A stretch of DNA of 64,000 bases, taken from NCBI GenBank assembly GCA_002104985.1, contig MCGO01000006.1:62001-126000 (forward strand), given 5' to 3'. This DNA is from Rhizoclosmatium globosum (Eukaryota; Chytridiomycota; Chytridiomycetes; Chytridiales; Chytriomycetaceae). This document shows positions 44,609 through 55,629 of the stretch, in pieces (position 1 is the first letter of the stretch; each line of letters begins with the position of its first letter). A program made the translations under genes and the position numbers. The notes under the pieces were generated by a model. It was not told where the DNA came from and did no database searches. It was given only the letters and a program-made list of their open reading frames with translations.

Positions 44609-46595
44609 ATGGTTTGATCCCCTGTGACATTAACCAAAGATGTTGCTCTTGCTAACCTTCAACGCATTCAGCCAAACTACAAGCTTAAGATCTGCTGTAT
44701 TGGTGCCGGTTACGTTGGTGCGTGTGCCCTTTGATCTGCTCTCCCGTCTCCCTCCCTCCCTTGTGCTTTGACAGCTTTAATGAACCTCATCCCCTTCCAC
44801 GTCGCCGCGAACTTCCTGATCACTGATCGTTTTGCACTATGAAACTCAGGTGGACCAACTTGTGCTGTTATTGCCCACAAATGCCCAGACATCAAAGTAA
44901 CCATCGTTGACATCAACCAACAACGTATCGATGCCTGGAACTCCCAAAATATTCCAATCTACGAGCCTGGACTGGAGGAGATTGTTTTCGCTCAGCGTGG
45001 AAAGAACTTGTTCTTCTCAACAGATGTCGATGGTACTATTTTGGAGGCCGACTTGATTTTCGTTTCAGTCAACACTCCAACCAAGAAGGGAGGAATTGGA
45101 GCTGGTTTCGCTGCTGATCTTGCGTGAGTCTCTCTGCCCACGCCGCATCGTCTAGTGTCGATTGTGAACTTGTAACACGTCATATTGAGATTTTCTCAAC
45201 ACAACTTGGATCATCACTACGAACTGCTTATTTGCTGGAGAACTCTGTAATCAATTCAACTCTTTGATCGTCAACTATAGCCCCAAGATCACCCATCTCT
45301 TTTCCTGTTCACCACTCACTCAAAAACTGAACAACCATCAATCAAAAACCATAGATACGTCGAAGCCGCCACTAGAAACATTGCCAAAATCGCCAAGTCC
45401 CACAAAATCGTTATTGAAAAGTCCACAGTCCCATGCCGTACCGCCGAGTCCATGCGCAAGATTTTGGACGCAAACTCCCGTCCTGGAGTCACCTTCGACA
45501 TCCTCTCCAACCCAGAGTTCTTGGCTGAAGGAACCGCCATCAAGGACTTGTTGCACCCTGACCGTGTTTTGATCGGTCACTTGGACACTGAGAGTGGAAA
45601 GCGTGCACAGGAGGCATTGACTAGTGTGTATGCTCACTGGGTGCCAAAGGAGCGTATTGTTACTACTAGATTGTGGAGTTCTGAGTTGACTAAGCTGGTA
45701 TGTTACTTGAGTCTGTGTGGGGTTGAGGTTAAATGGTGCATGACAGGCTGCTAACGCCATGTTGGCTCAACGTATTTCCAGCATCAACTCTCTCAGCGCT
45801 ATTTGTGAAGCGACTGGTGCCGATGTTGACGAGGTTGCATACGCTTGTGGACTTGACTCCCGTATTGGTCCCAAATTCTTGAAGGCCTCCGTCGGATTCG
45901 GTGGTTCGTGTTTCCAAAAGGACATTTTGAACTTGGTCTACCTCTCCCAGAGTTTGCACTTGCCTGAAGTTGCCGAGTACTGGAACCAGGTAATGCCACG
46001 ACTACATCTTTGTCCATCAAAACTCATTATTCTCCATCAGGTTGTCATCATGAACGAATACCAAAAGCGTCGTTTCGCCGAACAAGTTGTTCGTGAGCTC
46101 TTCAACACTATCACAAACAAGAAGATTGCAATCTTCGGATTCGCCTTCAAGAAGGACACTGGAGACACGAGAGAAAGTGCTGCTATCACATTGATTCAAT
46201 ACTTCTTGAAGGAGAATGCGAACATCCGTGTTTATGACCCTAAGGTTCCAGAGTCCCAGATGCGTTACGATTTGGTTGTTGATGGAGGTGTTGACCAGGC
46301 GCATTGTGAGTGTCTTGCTTTTATCTGTTGTTGAAAGAATAGGATTTAATTTGGTGTTTTTGCAGACAACAAGTTTGTCACTGTTCACGACTCTGCATAC
46401 GCGGCTGCTGAAGGATGTGACGCTGTTGTCGTTGTTACGGAGTGGGATGAGTTTAAGACTTTGGACTACACCAAGATCTACGAGAAGATGAACAAACCTG
46501 CATGTGTGTTTGACGGAAGATTGATCTTGCCTTTGAACAAGCTGAAGGACATTGGGTTCAAGACAATCTGCATTGGAAAGAGCTTGCCACACTAA
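44609..46595 (+). CDS. UGDH: UDP-glucose 6-dehydrogenase
   Basis: UDP-glucose plus 2 NAD+ gives UDP-glucuronate, which feeds cell-wall and glycan synthesis in the cytosol. The Rossmann start [15 protein letters not shown], the IYEPGLEE motif, [12 protein letters not shown], the linker [19 protein letters not shown] and the catalytic-cysteine segment [14 protein letters not shown] are all present. [19 protein letters not shown] opens the C-terminal domain. Introns lie at about 44718-44848, 45125-45352, near 45699, 45991 and 46304. The frame has no ATG in its first large exon. The best reading is a start-codon-only exon (44609-44611) followed by a 60-base intron with a good CTAAC branch site and acceptor at 44671, giving MPNYKLKIC. 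Confidence 0.95.
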
Positions 46596-46809
46596 GGATT
46601 TCATACTTTTTTTCAATTTCATTTTAAAATGGGGTGTTGCGAATTTGAGTTGAGGATTTGACATTCTTGTTTCATTGCGTTCAATGTTTTGAAATGAACG
46701 TGTAGTTTATCGCATCGTTTTTATTCAACTGTCTTACGCAGAGTCCATATAGACTAATGCTCTTCTTCAATCGTTACTTTGTCTGTTCCTGCTAGCCCAT
46801 TTCAACCTC

Positions 46810-48048
46810 CTACTTCTGAATCAGGTTCATTGGTGCATCCTGACCATTACCATCCCTCACACCAAACGTGGTAAAACTCTTAACCAAGACTCCATCCTTT
46901 GGCATCTCCAAAGTCGGCCAACTCAAACCATTTGCCTTCTTCAACGTAACCTCAATCTTGGTTCCCAAAACCATATACTTGCACGCGTCTGGAGCAATCT
47001 CCAACGCCAAAGGAATTTCTTCCACGTATGTTTTCGCAGAGTCAAGGAACGCGGCTGAGATGGACAGCGTTGTTGGAGTGAATGTAACAGTTGTACGCGC
47101 CTTGTCCGCCTTCTTTGCAAAGATAGATACAATCACTGTGGTTGGAGTTTGGTACCAGTCGCGACGACATTCAATGCTTTGAGATTCCGCGGTCTACAGA
47201 GTTGTTTCACATTGGTTTCAACATCGAAGTAACAAATACAGAGCTGTTACGCACCTCTTGATCCAAGAAACGGTGCTTTCCAACTTTACATCCGCCGATT
47301 TTGAGGAATTCGTCGAATTCAAGGACTTTACGCGAACAGCATGACCATCCTTTGCTTCCTTCATGGAAAATAGGGGATCCACTATGGAACACACATTCTG
47401 CGGTGCGAGACTCGTCGCCAGTGAAAGTGTGCGTGCACGTCTTTCTCTTGCAGCTGGTTCCGATGGGGATGACGGCGTTAGGGGCGTCGTTGAGGTCTTC
47501 CTCTTTGATTGCAGGTGTGACGGCGGGTGTGGATGGCTTTGAAGCTGGAGGAGTTGCTTTTGTGGCAGCAGGGGCAGCAGCACCATAAACTTCTTTGCCA
47601 TCGATGATTGTAGTTGGTTTTGCTGTAACAGCTGCAGGTGTGGTTGGGACTGGAGTGGTTGTAGCAGAGACTGGAACGTGGCGGCCGACGGTACATCCTG
47701 TTCCATCGTTAAGAAGAGTTGAAGACTGAGTTGGCGGCAAAGAAGGGCTCACCAGGGATGTTCATAAAGTCGTTGAAATCAGTGACACGCTTTGGACAGC
47801 ACGACCAGCCCTTCAAGGCATCATGAAATACCTGATTTGAATTGGGTTTATCAGTTGATAGAAAGATGAATCTGTTTAAGGAAGAACTTACTGGAGCACC
47901 AGAGTGATGTTCACATGAAGTCTCACCGTTGTCATCTTCAACGTACTTCTTGTTGCAACCTAATGGAGAAATGTTGATCTTATTAGAAGGATGTACTCAT
48001 CAGGAACAACAGCAACTCGCCCTTATTTCCGCAAGTGAGTGAGGCCAT
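46810..48048 (-). CDS. CHORDC1: CHORD and CS domain protein (CHORDC1/RAR1 family)
   Basis: Two CHORD zinc domains are present: MASLTCGNKGCNKKY...HHSGAPVFHDALKGWSCC, then GTSCKRKTCTHTF...FHSGSPIFHEGSKGWSCC. A C-terminal CS domain follows (WYQTPTTVIVSIFAKKADK, LSWPTLEM). The family are HSP90 co-chaperones. An Ala/Thr/Pro-rich linker separates the CHORDs. The first intron begins GC rather than GT (48020, minus strand) and ends AG at 47960. Removing it gives the exact CHORD start 'NKGCNKKY', so a GC-AG intron is the best reading. Confidence 0.92.
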
Positions 48049-48308
48049 TTGTTTGTTTTTGAGACAACTTTCCATTTCATTCTATAGCTGCCAAGCTGTA
48101 ACTTCAAGAACCATTATTAATCAAACTCTCTGTGAATTGCCTTACGTGAATACTATAATTTCATCATAGTTTATTAGACAACGTGCGCATAACTGCACAT
48201 CTTCATATCCGTATCTCTGGAAATAATTGAGTTAGTCCATATAGTCTATTCCTTCTACACAGATTCTATTTAGATTTCTTCTTTATCGAATAAATACTGC
48301 TAACGGAA

Positions 48309-49265
48309 ATGAAAAAGAAAAGTCCAAAAAAGCGGGAGATGCTCAGCTGCGACACCCTGAGCAGTTGTCCGATCTGCTTCTCCGAGTATTCCCGCGCCGA
48401 TGGAGTTCTCCCTGTCCGCTTTGACTGTTCGCATGCCATGTGCACAACGTGTCTTGATTCGATGCTTCTTCTGACGCCGAACGGGGCGCTGTGTCCCGTG
48501 TGCCGCCACCGAATTCTCGCGTGTCTTCGGCGGAATGCGGGACATTTGGTGTGCGAGGAACTGTTGGTGGCGGCGGAGGTGGCGGCGTCGTCGACCTCTT
48601 CCTCGTCTGTGTCCACGACTTCAACTACAACGTCAAAACAACAACAACACAAACACCACCAATCAAACACAGCCACGCCACTTCGCCGCTCGACTCGCTC
48701 TTCACTCGCTGCTCCGCCTGCAACAGCCCCGCCACCTTCCCGCTCCACTTCCTCTACTCCCTCTCCCTCATCTACAGCCGCCTTCAACATGTCTGCTCTT
48801 CAACAATCTCTTCCCCGTGGAAGAGCCCTGCGCAAACCAGCTTCCTCTTCTGCTATCAAGGACATTGAACGCCGGGTCAACAGCAGGCGGCGGACGAGGC
48901 TGCAGCATTCCACCAACAGAGACTCCGGTAGAGTCCTGCGCTCAATGCGCTCCTCAATGGGAATCACTCATGAATCCACACCGAGCGGTGATGAAGATGA
49001 TGACGATGAAGATTCCAACAGTGATGATGATGACAACAGAAGTTCGGACATGTTGGTTGTTGAGATTAGTAGTGAAGAAGATGGCATCAAAGCTTCAAAG
49101 AGAAACCTGAGGTCAGGTGTAGTGTCGTCGAAGGCGGCGACACGGGCGAATTCTTCTAGTACTACAAAACAAGTTGATATTAAGCGGATGACCAGGTCGG
49201 AAGCTCGCTCATCTGTCCGAACCACAAGATCGATGGGACCTGCACCTGATATCATGCTGGAGTAA
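48309..49265 (+). CDS. RING-finger protein, probable E3 ubiquitin ligase
   Basis: A single-exon protein of 318 residues. A C3HC4 RING sits at residues 20-67 (CPICFSEY...FDCSHAMCTTCLDSM...CPVCRHR). The remainder is low complexity: a Ser/Thr block, basic patches (RRVNSRRRTR), an acidic DEDDDDEDSNSDDDDN run and a basic Ser-rich tail. RING proteins bring E2-ubiquitin to substrates, and the acidic/basic tail suggests a nuclear location (inference). No orthologue recognised. Divergent from the CHORD gene. Confidence 0.8.
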   Translation: MKKKSPKKREMLSCDTLSSCPICFSEYSRADGVLPVRFDCSHAMCTTCLDSMLLLTPNGALCPVCRHRILACLRRNAGHLVCEELLVAAEVAASSTSSSSVSTTSTTTSKQQQHKHHQSNTATPLRRSTRSSLAAPPATAPPPSRSTSSTPSPSSTAAFNMSALQQSLPRGRALRKPASSSAIKDIERRVNSRRRTRLQHSTNRDSGRVLRSMRSSMGITHESTPSGDEDDDDEDSNSDDDDNRSSDMLVVEISSEEDGIKASKRNLRSGVVSSKAATRANSSSTTKQVDIKRMTRSEARSSVRTTRSMGPAPDIMLE

Positions 49266-49449
49266 TGGTGATTCTCACCTTTGACTGATCCTGTCAGTAT
49301 TCTTTTTGCAATATTCCCACCTATTCTTTGTATACATATTTCCATGCTGCCTTCTCTCTGCTTTTGTAAACCAATGGTATCTAATAATACAACAATATAT
49401 ATTCTCTGCACTGCATTTTATTTGGAGTGTTCGAACAAGCATCCCATCA

Positions 49450-49995
49450 CTACAATGCACCGGCGACATTACTAGAACCGCTGTCCTCAAAAAATTGATC
49501 GAAACTAGACATCAACGCCGCGTAAAAGCTCTTCAACTTGTCTTCTGCCTTGTCTTGTTGAACCCCTGTAGTTTCAGAATCTCCAAGACCCAAAGCACAA
49601 CCAACCTTTCATGTTCTCCATATCAAGGATTTCAGTGACACGCAAATTGAATTCGAAACCGGTTTCATTCTGGATATTGGCGAGTTTCTCGTGGACACAG
49701 GCGTTGAGGTTTTGCTGAATCGTGGCGAGTTCAGCGAGATGGTCTTTGAGAAGATCGAGATTGAGATTGACGAGAAGGGAGGAAATGAATGTGATTGGTT
49801 GATTGAAGTTGATTGAAGTTGGTTGACGAAGTAAACGGCGCGTGTTAGGAGCGCAACTTCGATTCTTCAAACGCTATCAAAGAAACTATTACCATTCAAG
49901 CGGGATTGCGTTGCTGCGTGGGTTTCACGAATGCGAAGAAGCAGCGATTCTGAATCAAAGGAGGGCTCTGGTGTTGAGTTGGTTGGCTGATTCAT
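49450..49995 (-). CDS. Uncharacterised small helical protein, frame uncertain
   Basis: Exon 1 (MNQPTNSTPEPSFD...RETHAATQSRLN), a probable 36-base intron, then VALLTRAVYFVNQLQS, later FISSLLVNLNLDLLKDHLAE, then after another intron KGVQQDKAEDKLKSFYAALM and a stop at 49450. The second and third stretches look coding but lie in different frames. The frames change within two exact 10-bp repeats (GATTGAAGTT on the plus strand, 49801-49820). Three copies would keep the frame open. It is a small amphipathic, coiled-coil-like protein of no recognised family. Confidence 0.5.
49801..49820. repeat. Two-copy 10-bp tandem repeat inside a coding region
   Basis: GATTGAAGTT is repeated exactly twice where the minus-strand gene changes frame. 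A three-unit array would join the upstream and downstream coding-looking frames without a stop. Confidence 0.8.
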
Positions 49996-50186
49996 GGTGG
50001 TTTTCTTTTGCATGAAGTTCGTTTGATTGTGTCCGAACTGGTTCCTTGTCCGAATATACGATGAACTCAACTTTCACTTCCTTCACCTTACTTTGAGAGC
50101 ATTCTTTACATTGTGTGATGTGATGGAATTTTCAAGCTACAGGAACTTTCTACGGGATCGACACTACCATCGTCATCATCAATATC

Positions 50187-53100
50187 ATGGAAATCCAAAC
50201 ACTTCCTTCCATAGTCGAGCTGATCAGCTTAGCGGATGAGTACCGTGAAAAATATTTGGCTCTTGAGAATCAAGTGAAGCAGTTTCATCCTGTCGCCATG
50301 AGGCTAGGTCAGTTACTTCTCGCGGCAAGATCTTCCCTGGAAACTGGAGGGCACCTAGATGCTACCACTTTCGCAAAATCAGATGATAACGGCGTTTTGA
50401 ATTATACACCTCGCGTGGATCATCACTTAGAGGCGGCTCAGTCACAGCCAGACATCGGCACGACGAGCGAAGCCTGGAAGAGGAAAATCGAAGCTACACA
50501 AGACCATGAGCAATGGACTCGAGATTTTTCGCAGGCTGTTGAAGTAAACGAAAATGGTTCAGCGCGTTCATCTGATTCATCCTTTCATTTTCTCACTGAT
50601 GTTCGAACTGAAGCCGGATCTTTGGTACCCAAAAACACTGTTATTCGTCGGAATACTGCACAACCTACTTCATTTGGATATGCTCCACCGACTGTTGAGG
50701 CGGAACGAAAGAAATCTCAAATAGTCGTTCTGTCCAGCTTATTCAATCAAAACACGAGTCAAAACGACAGCTTCCTTAAAACTTCGTCCTTGATAAAAAG
50801 TTCATCGTTCATGCGGAGCAACAGCACGAGAAGCAAACAAGGAAGCATCAGAAGTCATCAAAAACTCCCAATTGAACAAAACACCAGCGCAAAAAATATT
50901 CAGCTGGATGTAGGACAGACTGCTAGTTACCGCGTTGGAGGGAACGAAGAGGCCCCAACAGCGGAACCAACTCCTATAATGCAAATTGACGAAGCCGCCC
51001 AAGGCACTATAATACGTAACCCAAAAAATGTTAGCATCAATGAAAGTGATCAAAAGCTACAAATAGAGAAGACGCGCGATCCACGTCAAGACTCTGTCTC
51101 TGTCTCGATCCCATCTTCGTCAAAGAAACGGAACACGAATACTCCATTAAACATTCTGAAGGGAAAGAACCAACATCAACCATCAGCAATGACGCGTTCG
51201 AGAGCTACTTTGGCGCAAAGGATGATGGATGCTGCGTTGTTGTCCAAGTTTGATTTGAAAGGGTCTCTCGCATCAATTGAGTTGGCAGAAGGAGGAGCTG
51301 CTACACCTGAGGCCGCTTGCATAAGAAAACATGGAATTAATCCGTTATCGTCATTATATGTCTTATCGCAGTTCTTTTTCTCAAGTGAGCCTTGTTTTCC
51401 ACCTTTGATTTTCTCCCACAATCTAACTGAAATTTGTAGTTATACATCTCACAAAGCTTTGGATTGTTCCGTTTTGTCTTTCATTTGAGTCAGATATTCC
51501 AGCCGGATATAGCATATTTCTAACAGTTTGCAACGCATGCGACATCATCCTTGAGTTCCTCACTCCAAACACTCGATTTTTCAACTTAATGCAAGCGAAT
51601 CAAGATCTACAACTCAGAGACTGGCAAATATACTATCTCACTCATGGATTCTTGCTTGATTTGGTTACCGCATTGCCGCTCGATATGTTACCCTTCAACG
51701 GAGCTCATTACATGCTTGCCATTCGTCTGATCCGGCTTTACAAAGTTCCACCCATCTTTCTAGAGTCTCCAATATACATACAAATGATGAAGAACATTCA
51801 ACGCTGGCTTGGAATCGGACATTCGGCTTCTCTGATATTCCCATTGATGGTTTTGTTTTGCGTGTTTCTTCATATTGAGGCTTGCGCTATTTTCTTGACG
51901 AGTCGGTTGGAAGGATTTAGTAATATTGATATCGAGCCGTACCGCGATGCTTCTGTAGAGCGGCAGTATACATGGGCTTTGTTTGCTGTGAGAACAAGTT
52001 TGTTTTTGTCATGGGCAATTCTAAATGTCTCTCGTTTCAGAGTATCGGAAACACGTTCCCGCTTGGATATAAACCAGCAAGAATATCTGAGCAATGGCTT
52101 GTCTTGATGTTTACTATGGTTGGCGCTGGTTTGGTAAGTATTTATATGTTGACTGTGTTGGTTGCTTACACTGGTTATTCAGTACGCTGCTATTGTCGGA
52201 GCTGTTTCTTCGTTCGCAATGGGCTTTGACGCGTCTGGTCGACTTTACAAACAGAAACTGGACGAGTTGCATGAGTACATGACGTGGAAAGACCTTGCTC
52301 CATCAACTCGCCGAAAAATATTAAAGTATTACGACCTTAAGTATCGTGGAAAATATTTTGAAGAGGTTAGTATCTTAGTTGTATCCTAATCTCACGCAAC
52401 TTATGTCAGGCAACTCTGTTGAATGAGATGAATGATTCATTGAGGATGGAAATCGCCATTCATAACTGTAAAGATTTGATTTCAAAGGTGTCTTTCCTGA
52501 GGCGGCAAGAAAACGATGGGCGCGATGAGTTGTTTGTTGGAAAAGTCGCATCAGCATTTGTACCGTGTTATTTTGTCACTGGAGACATCATATTCACGCA
52601 AGGGCAAGTCGGTATGGAAATGGTAAGTGATTTTCTGTATTGAGGGTTCTGACGTTTCCAACTAAGTACTTTGTTGTGTCGGGAACAATCAACGTTCTTG
52701 CTCAAGGAAAGCATGTTGCCACTCTAAATGAGGGAGCATTCTTTGGAGGTACCTCACCAATCTGTGGTGATAACTTATCAATTAATTCTGCAGAGGTCGC
52801 TTTGATTGGAAACATTCCACGAACTGCAACTGTCCAGGCAGCGGGATCCTGCATGTTATACAGACTCACCCGTGCATCATTCACCTCAATTTTGGAAGAG
52901 TTCGAGGACGTTAAGCGAACTGTCGATGGTATCTATCGAGAACGAATGGCCAGAGTCGCGGCTGAGGAGGAAGCCAAGAAAATGGTTATTGCAAGAGACT
53001 TGGCCAGCAAAGTACCTTTCCTGAACCGCGCGAAAAATGATGGTCGTGATGAAGACTTCCTTGGAAGGATAGGTCATTCGTTAGTCTCGATGCTTTTGGT

Positions 53101-53538
53101 GAATGGTGATGTAATATTTGCTCAGGGAGATGAAGCCGGCGAAATGGTGAGAAACAAAGCTGATGTGTTCACCTTTCTAACGAATTTTGCAATAGTACTT
53201 CATCAAACGTGGAAGTGTTGATATTCGTATTCAATCAAAAACCGTGTCTTCCCTCACAGATGGCGATTTCTTTGGAGGTAACTTAGTAGTATATTTCACA
53301 ACGGCAAAATGCGTCGCAGTAAACTTTTACGTCTCCAGAGCTGGCTTTGATTGCAAACATTCCTCGAACAGCAACTGCCCAAGCAACGGCCACATGCGTT
53401 ATATATAAGCTGACGCGTGAATCACTCAAGAAAATATTGGAAGAGTTCCCGGATGTTCAAGAGCAGATAGACATTGTGTATCAAGAACGCTTCCAAAAAT
53501 TCAAAACAGACGATTTTCAGCGAAATGGTGGGAAGTAA
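50187..53538 (+). CDS. Cyclic-nucleotide-gated (HCN/CNG-type) channel with two cNMP domains
   Basis: Nine exons encode about 980 residues. The long disordered N-terminus opens with a helix (VELISLADEYREKYLALENQ). The membrane part follows: S1 at IHLTKLWIVPFCLSF, S3 at LDLVTALPLDML, and an S4-like RLIRLYKVP with few basic residues. S5, pore and S6 read YTWALFASIGNTFPLGYKPA, then EQWLVLMFTMVGAGL, the latter resembling the S6 of HCN channels. The filter aligns as LGYK where HCN has IGYG. The C-linker (YMTWKDLAPSTRRKILKYYD) leads to two cNMP domains with VALIGNIPRTATV and LALIANIPRTATA. Most channels of this type have one cNMP domain per subunit. A paralogue lies at 39.3-42.3 kb. Confidence 0.9.
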
Positions 53539-53674
53539 TTACATAAAGTACATAGTAAATATATGGCATGTTGACATATTGTTATAATCCAATTAGACGC
53601 GCTTTATTTCAAATCCACACCACAAAATATACAAAAGAGTCCACAGCTCCATAAATATAGATTATCCAGTCTAT

Positions 53675-54073
53675 TTATTTTGAAGATTGGTACTTGGTGA
53701 CAGCCTTAGTACCCTCAGAGACGGCGTGCTTGGCAAGCTCTCCTGGGAGAATCAAACGGACCGAGGTCTGGATCTCACGGGACGAGATGGTGGATCTCTT
53801 GTTGTAGGCAGCCAACTTGGAGGCCTCCGACGCGATACGCTCAAAGATGTCGTTAACAAACGAGTTCATGATGGACATGGCCTTGTTCGAGATACCGGTC
53901 TCTGGGTGCACCTGCTTGAGCACCTTGTAGATGTAGGAGGAGTACGACTCCTTTCTGGACACCTTCTTCTTCTTTCCGGCGCCGTCCTTTGTCTTCTTCG
54001 CGGCTGTCTTGGCTGGCGCTTTACCGGCTGGCTTCTTCTCGGCTGGGGCCTTTCCTCCTTCCTTTGGTGGCAT
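53675..54073 (-). CDS. HTB1: Histone H2B
   Basis: An intronless 132-residue protein. The basic N-tail ([20 protein letters not shown]) is followed by the canonical fold [60 protein letters not shown] and the end [13 protein letters not shown], which includes the lysine ubiquitinated in other eukaryotes. Core nucleosome subunit. Head-to-head with H2A, the usual fungal arrangement. Confidence 0.99.
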   Translation of the reverse strand: MPPKEGGKAPAEKKPAGKAPAKTAAKKTKDGAGKKKKVSRKESYSSYIYKVLKQVHPETGISNKAMSIMNSFVNDIFERIASEASKLAAYNKRSTISSREIQTSVRLILPGELAKHAVSEGTKAVTKYQSSK

Positions 54074-54298
54074 CTTTGCTGTTTGTTTGATGATTCTATT
54101 CGCTCTCTTTCTTTCGGACGTCCTTTTTGTGCCTTTTTTCCTTTCTTGGTGCGAGCAAAAAAACTGGCCAATCAGATTGCGCGTGGAGATCGAGTGACAA
54201 GATTTTTTGGTCACTGTCAAAACAAACCACGAAAAAGGCATAAAGGACCAGGGCTCCTTCTTTGCTGTCAGGAAACTAACACTAACTAAACTATCACT
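54074..54298. promoter_or_regulatory. Divergent H2A-H2B promoter
   Basis: The 225 bases between the two histone start codons must drive both genes. A consensus CCAAT box (GGCCAATCAG) lies near 54164-54173. Shared histone promoters usually give balanced, S-phase-linked expression; that regulation is known for the family, not seen here. Confidence 0.75.
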
Positions 54299-54691
54299 AT
54301 GGCTGGAGGAAAAGGAAAGAGCTCAGGAAAGGCCAAGGCTGGAGCCAAATCGCGTTCATCCCGTGCTGGACTTCAGTTCCCAGTCGGTCGTATCCACCGT
54401 CTTCTCCGTAAGGGAAACTACGCTCAGCGTGTCGGAGCTGGAGCCCCAGTATACTTGGCTGCCGTCCTCGAATACCTTGGTGCTGAAATTCTCGAGTTGG
54501 CTGGAAACGCCGCGCGTGACAACAAGAAGACCCGTATTATCCCACGTCACTTGCAGTTGGCCATCAGAAACGATGAGGAGTTGAACAAGTTGCTTGGAAC
54601 TGTCACTATCGCCCAAGGAGGTGTTTTGCCAAACATCCAACCATCGCTCCTGCCAAAGAAGGAAGAGGAGGGATACGGCGCCAAGGCCTAA
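54299..54691 (+). CDS. HTA1: Histone H2A
   Basis: An intronless 130-residue protein: [60 protein letters not shown] and [19 protein letters not shown] with the acidic-patch residues. It ends [11 protein letters not shown] with no SQ(E/D) motif, so it is canonical H2A without the H2A.X-type phosphorylation tail found in many fungal H2As. AATAAA follows near 54755. Confidence 0.98.
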   Translation: MAGGKGKSSGKAKAGAKSRSSRAGLQFPVGRIHRLLRKGNYAQRVGAGAPVYLAAVLEYLGAEILELAGNAARDNKKTRIIPRHLQLAIRNDEELNKLLGTVTIAQGGVLPNIQPSLLPKKEEEGYGAKA

Positions 54692-54799
54692 ACACCAGCT
54701 GTTTGTTACTAGCACTGCGACTTGTATATTTATTGGTACTTTGTGGATGCGAAATAAAGTGCGGATTGTGGATTTTACACATAGTTGAATATTGAACAT

Positions 54800-55586
54800 T
54801 TATTTGGAGAACTCTGGTGTAGCTTCTATCAGCTTTTTCAGTACTCCCGTAATATCCTTGAATCGATCAGGGCCCAGATGTATTCCTCCAAACCATCGAG
54901 TCACAACAGCGACGATATCTGTCTGATTCATCCTCTCCAATAAATGTAGCATTCTATCGCCGGCTCCGCCTTCACCATCATCGTCACGGTTAGAATCCCC
55001 GCTTGCGAACCGATAAGCCACCATCTGATGTGTTGCATTCGTGCTTTTTGGAAACGATTTCACTTCTTGGAGTACCCATTCCACATCTTCAAGGGAACTG
55101 GCACGCGCAATATGAGCTTGAAAACGAGACTTTCTGTCCAGCAGAACTTCTCCGCTAAAGATTTGAATGTTCCGCGGTGCAAGTTGTTTCTTTCCAACTG
55201 TTTTAGGCGAAGCAGCCTCAACGGCAAAGGTATTTTCTTCTGTGTGATTCTTTTGAGAATGTTAGCCTGGGAATGGTTAAGGCATTCCTCACATCAAGAT
55301 TGGCTGAAAGGTGTTCAATCCAATTGAAGAGACAGACTTCACCGGGAACAAAGAGAGACAGAAGCTCTTGATGCAGACTCTGCGAAGAATCTCGAGTCTT
55401 CCAATGAACGTCCTTGGCCAACTCAATAGTGTAATCTGGAGGCATTGCAAATGGATACACTTCCCGATCGGCCCAGAACACAAGTGAACATCGATCATTG
55501 ATGACAATACGATGACTATCCGCATCTGGATCAAATGAAAACGCTTCGCCGTAGATTGCTTCCAGTGCTAATAACTCGTCTTCCAT
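54800..55586 (-). CDS. YIH1: IMPACT/YIH1 homologue (GCN2 regulator)
   Basis: An N-terminal RWD domain (MEDELLALEAIYGEAF, YPFAMPPDYTIEL) and a C-terminal UPF0029/IMPACT domain (SRFQAHIARASSLEDVEWVL, IVAVVTRWFGGIHLGPDRFK) are separated by a linker and at least one intron. These proteins bind GCN1 through the RWD domain and so restrain GCN2 activation in the amino-acid starvation response. Start at 55586, 43 bases from the divergent RPAC1 start. Confidence 0.93.
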
Positions 55587-55629
55587 ATTTGAAAAGAACT
55601 ATCGTTTTTTTCTTTTTCACGAAAGTAAC

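Noticed and set aside
53687..54289. 200-codon plus-strand frame over H2B
   Set aside because: Exact antisense of a canonical histone gene with strong codon bias.
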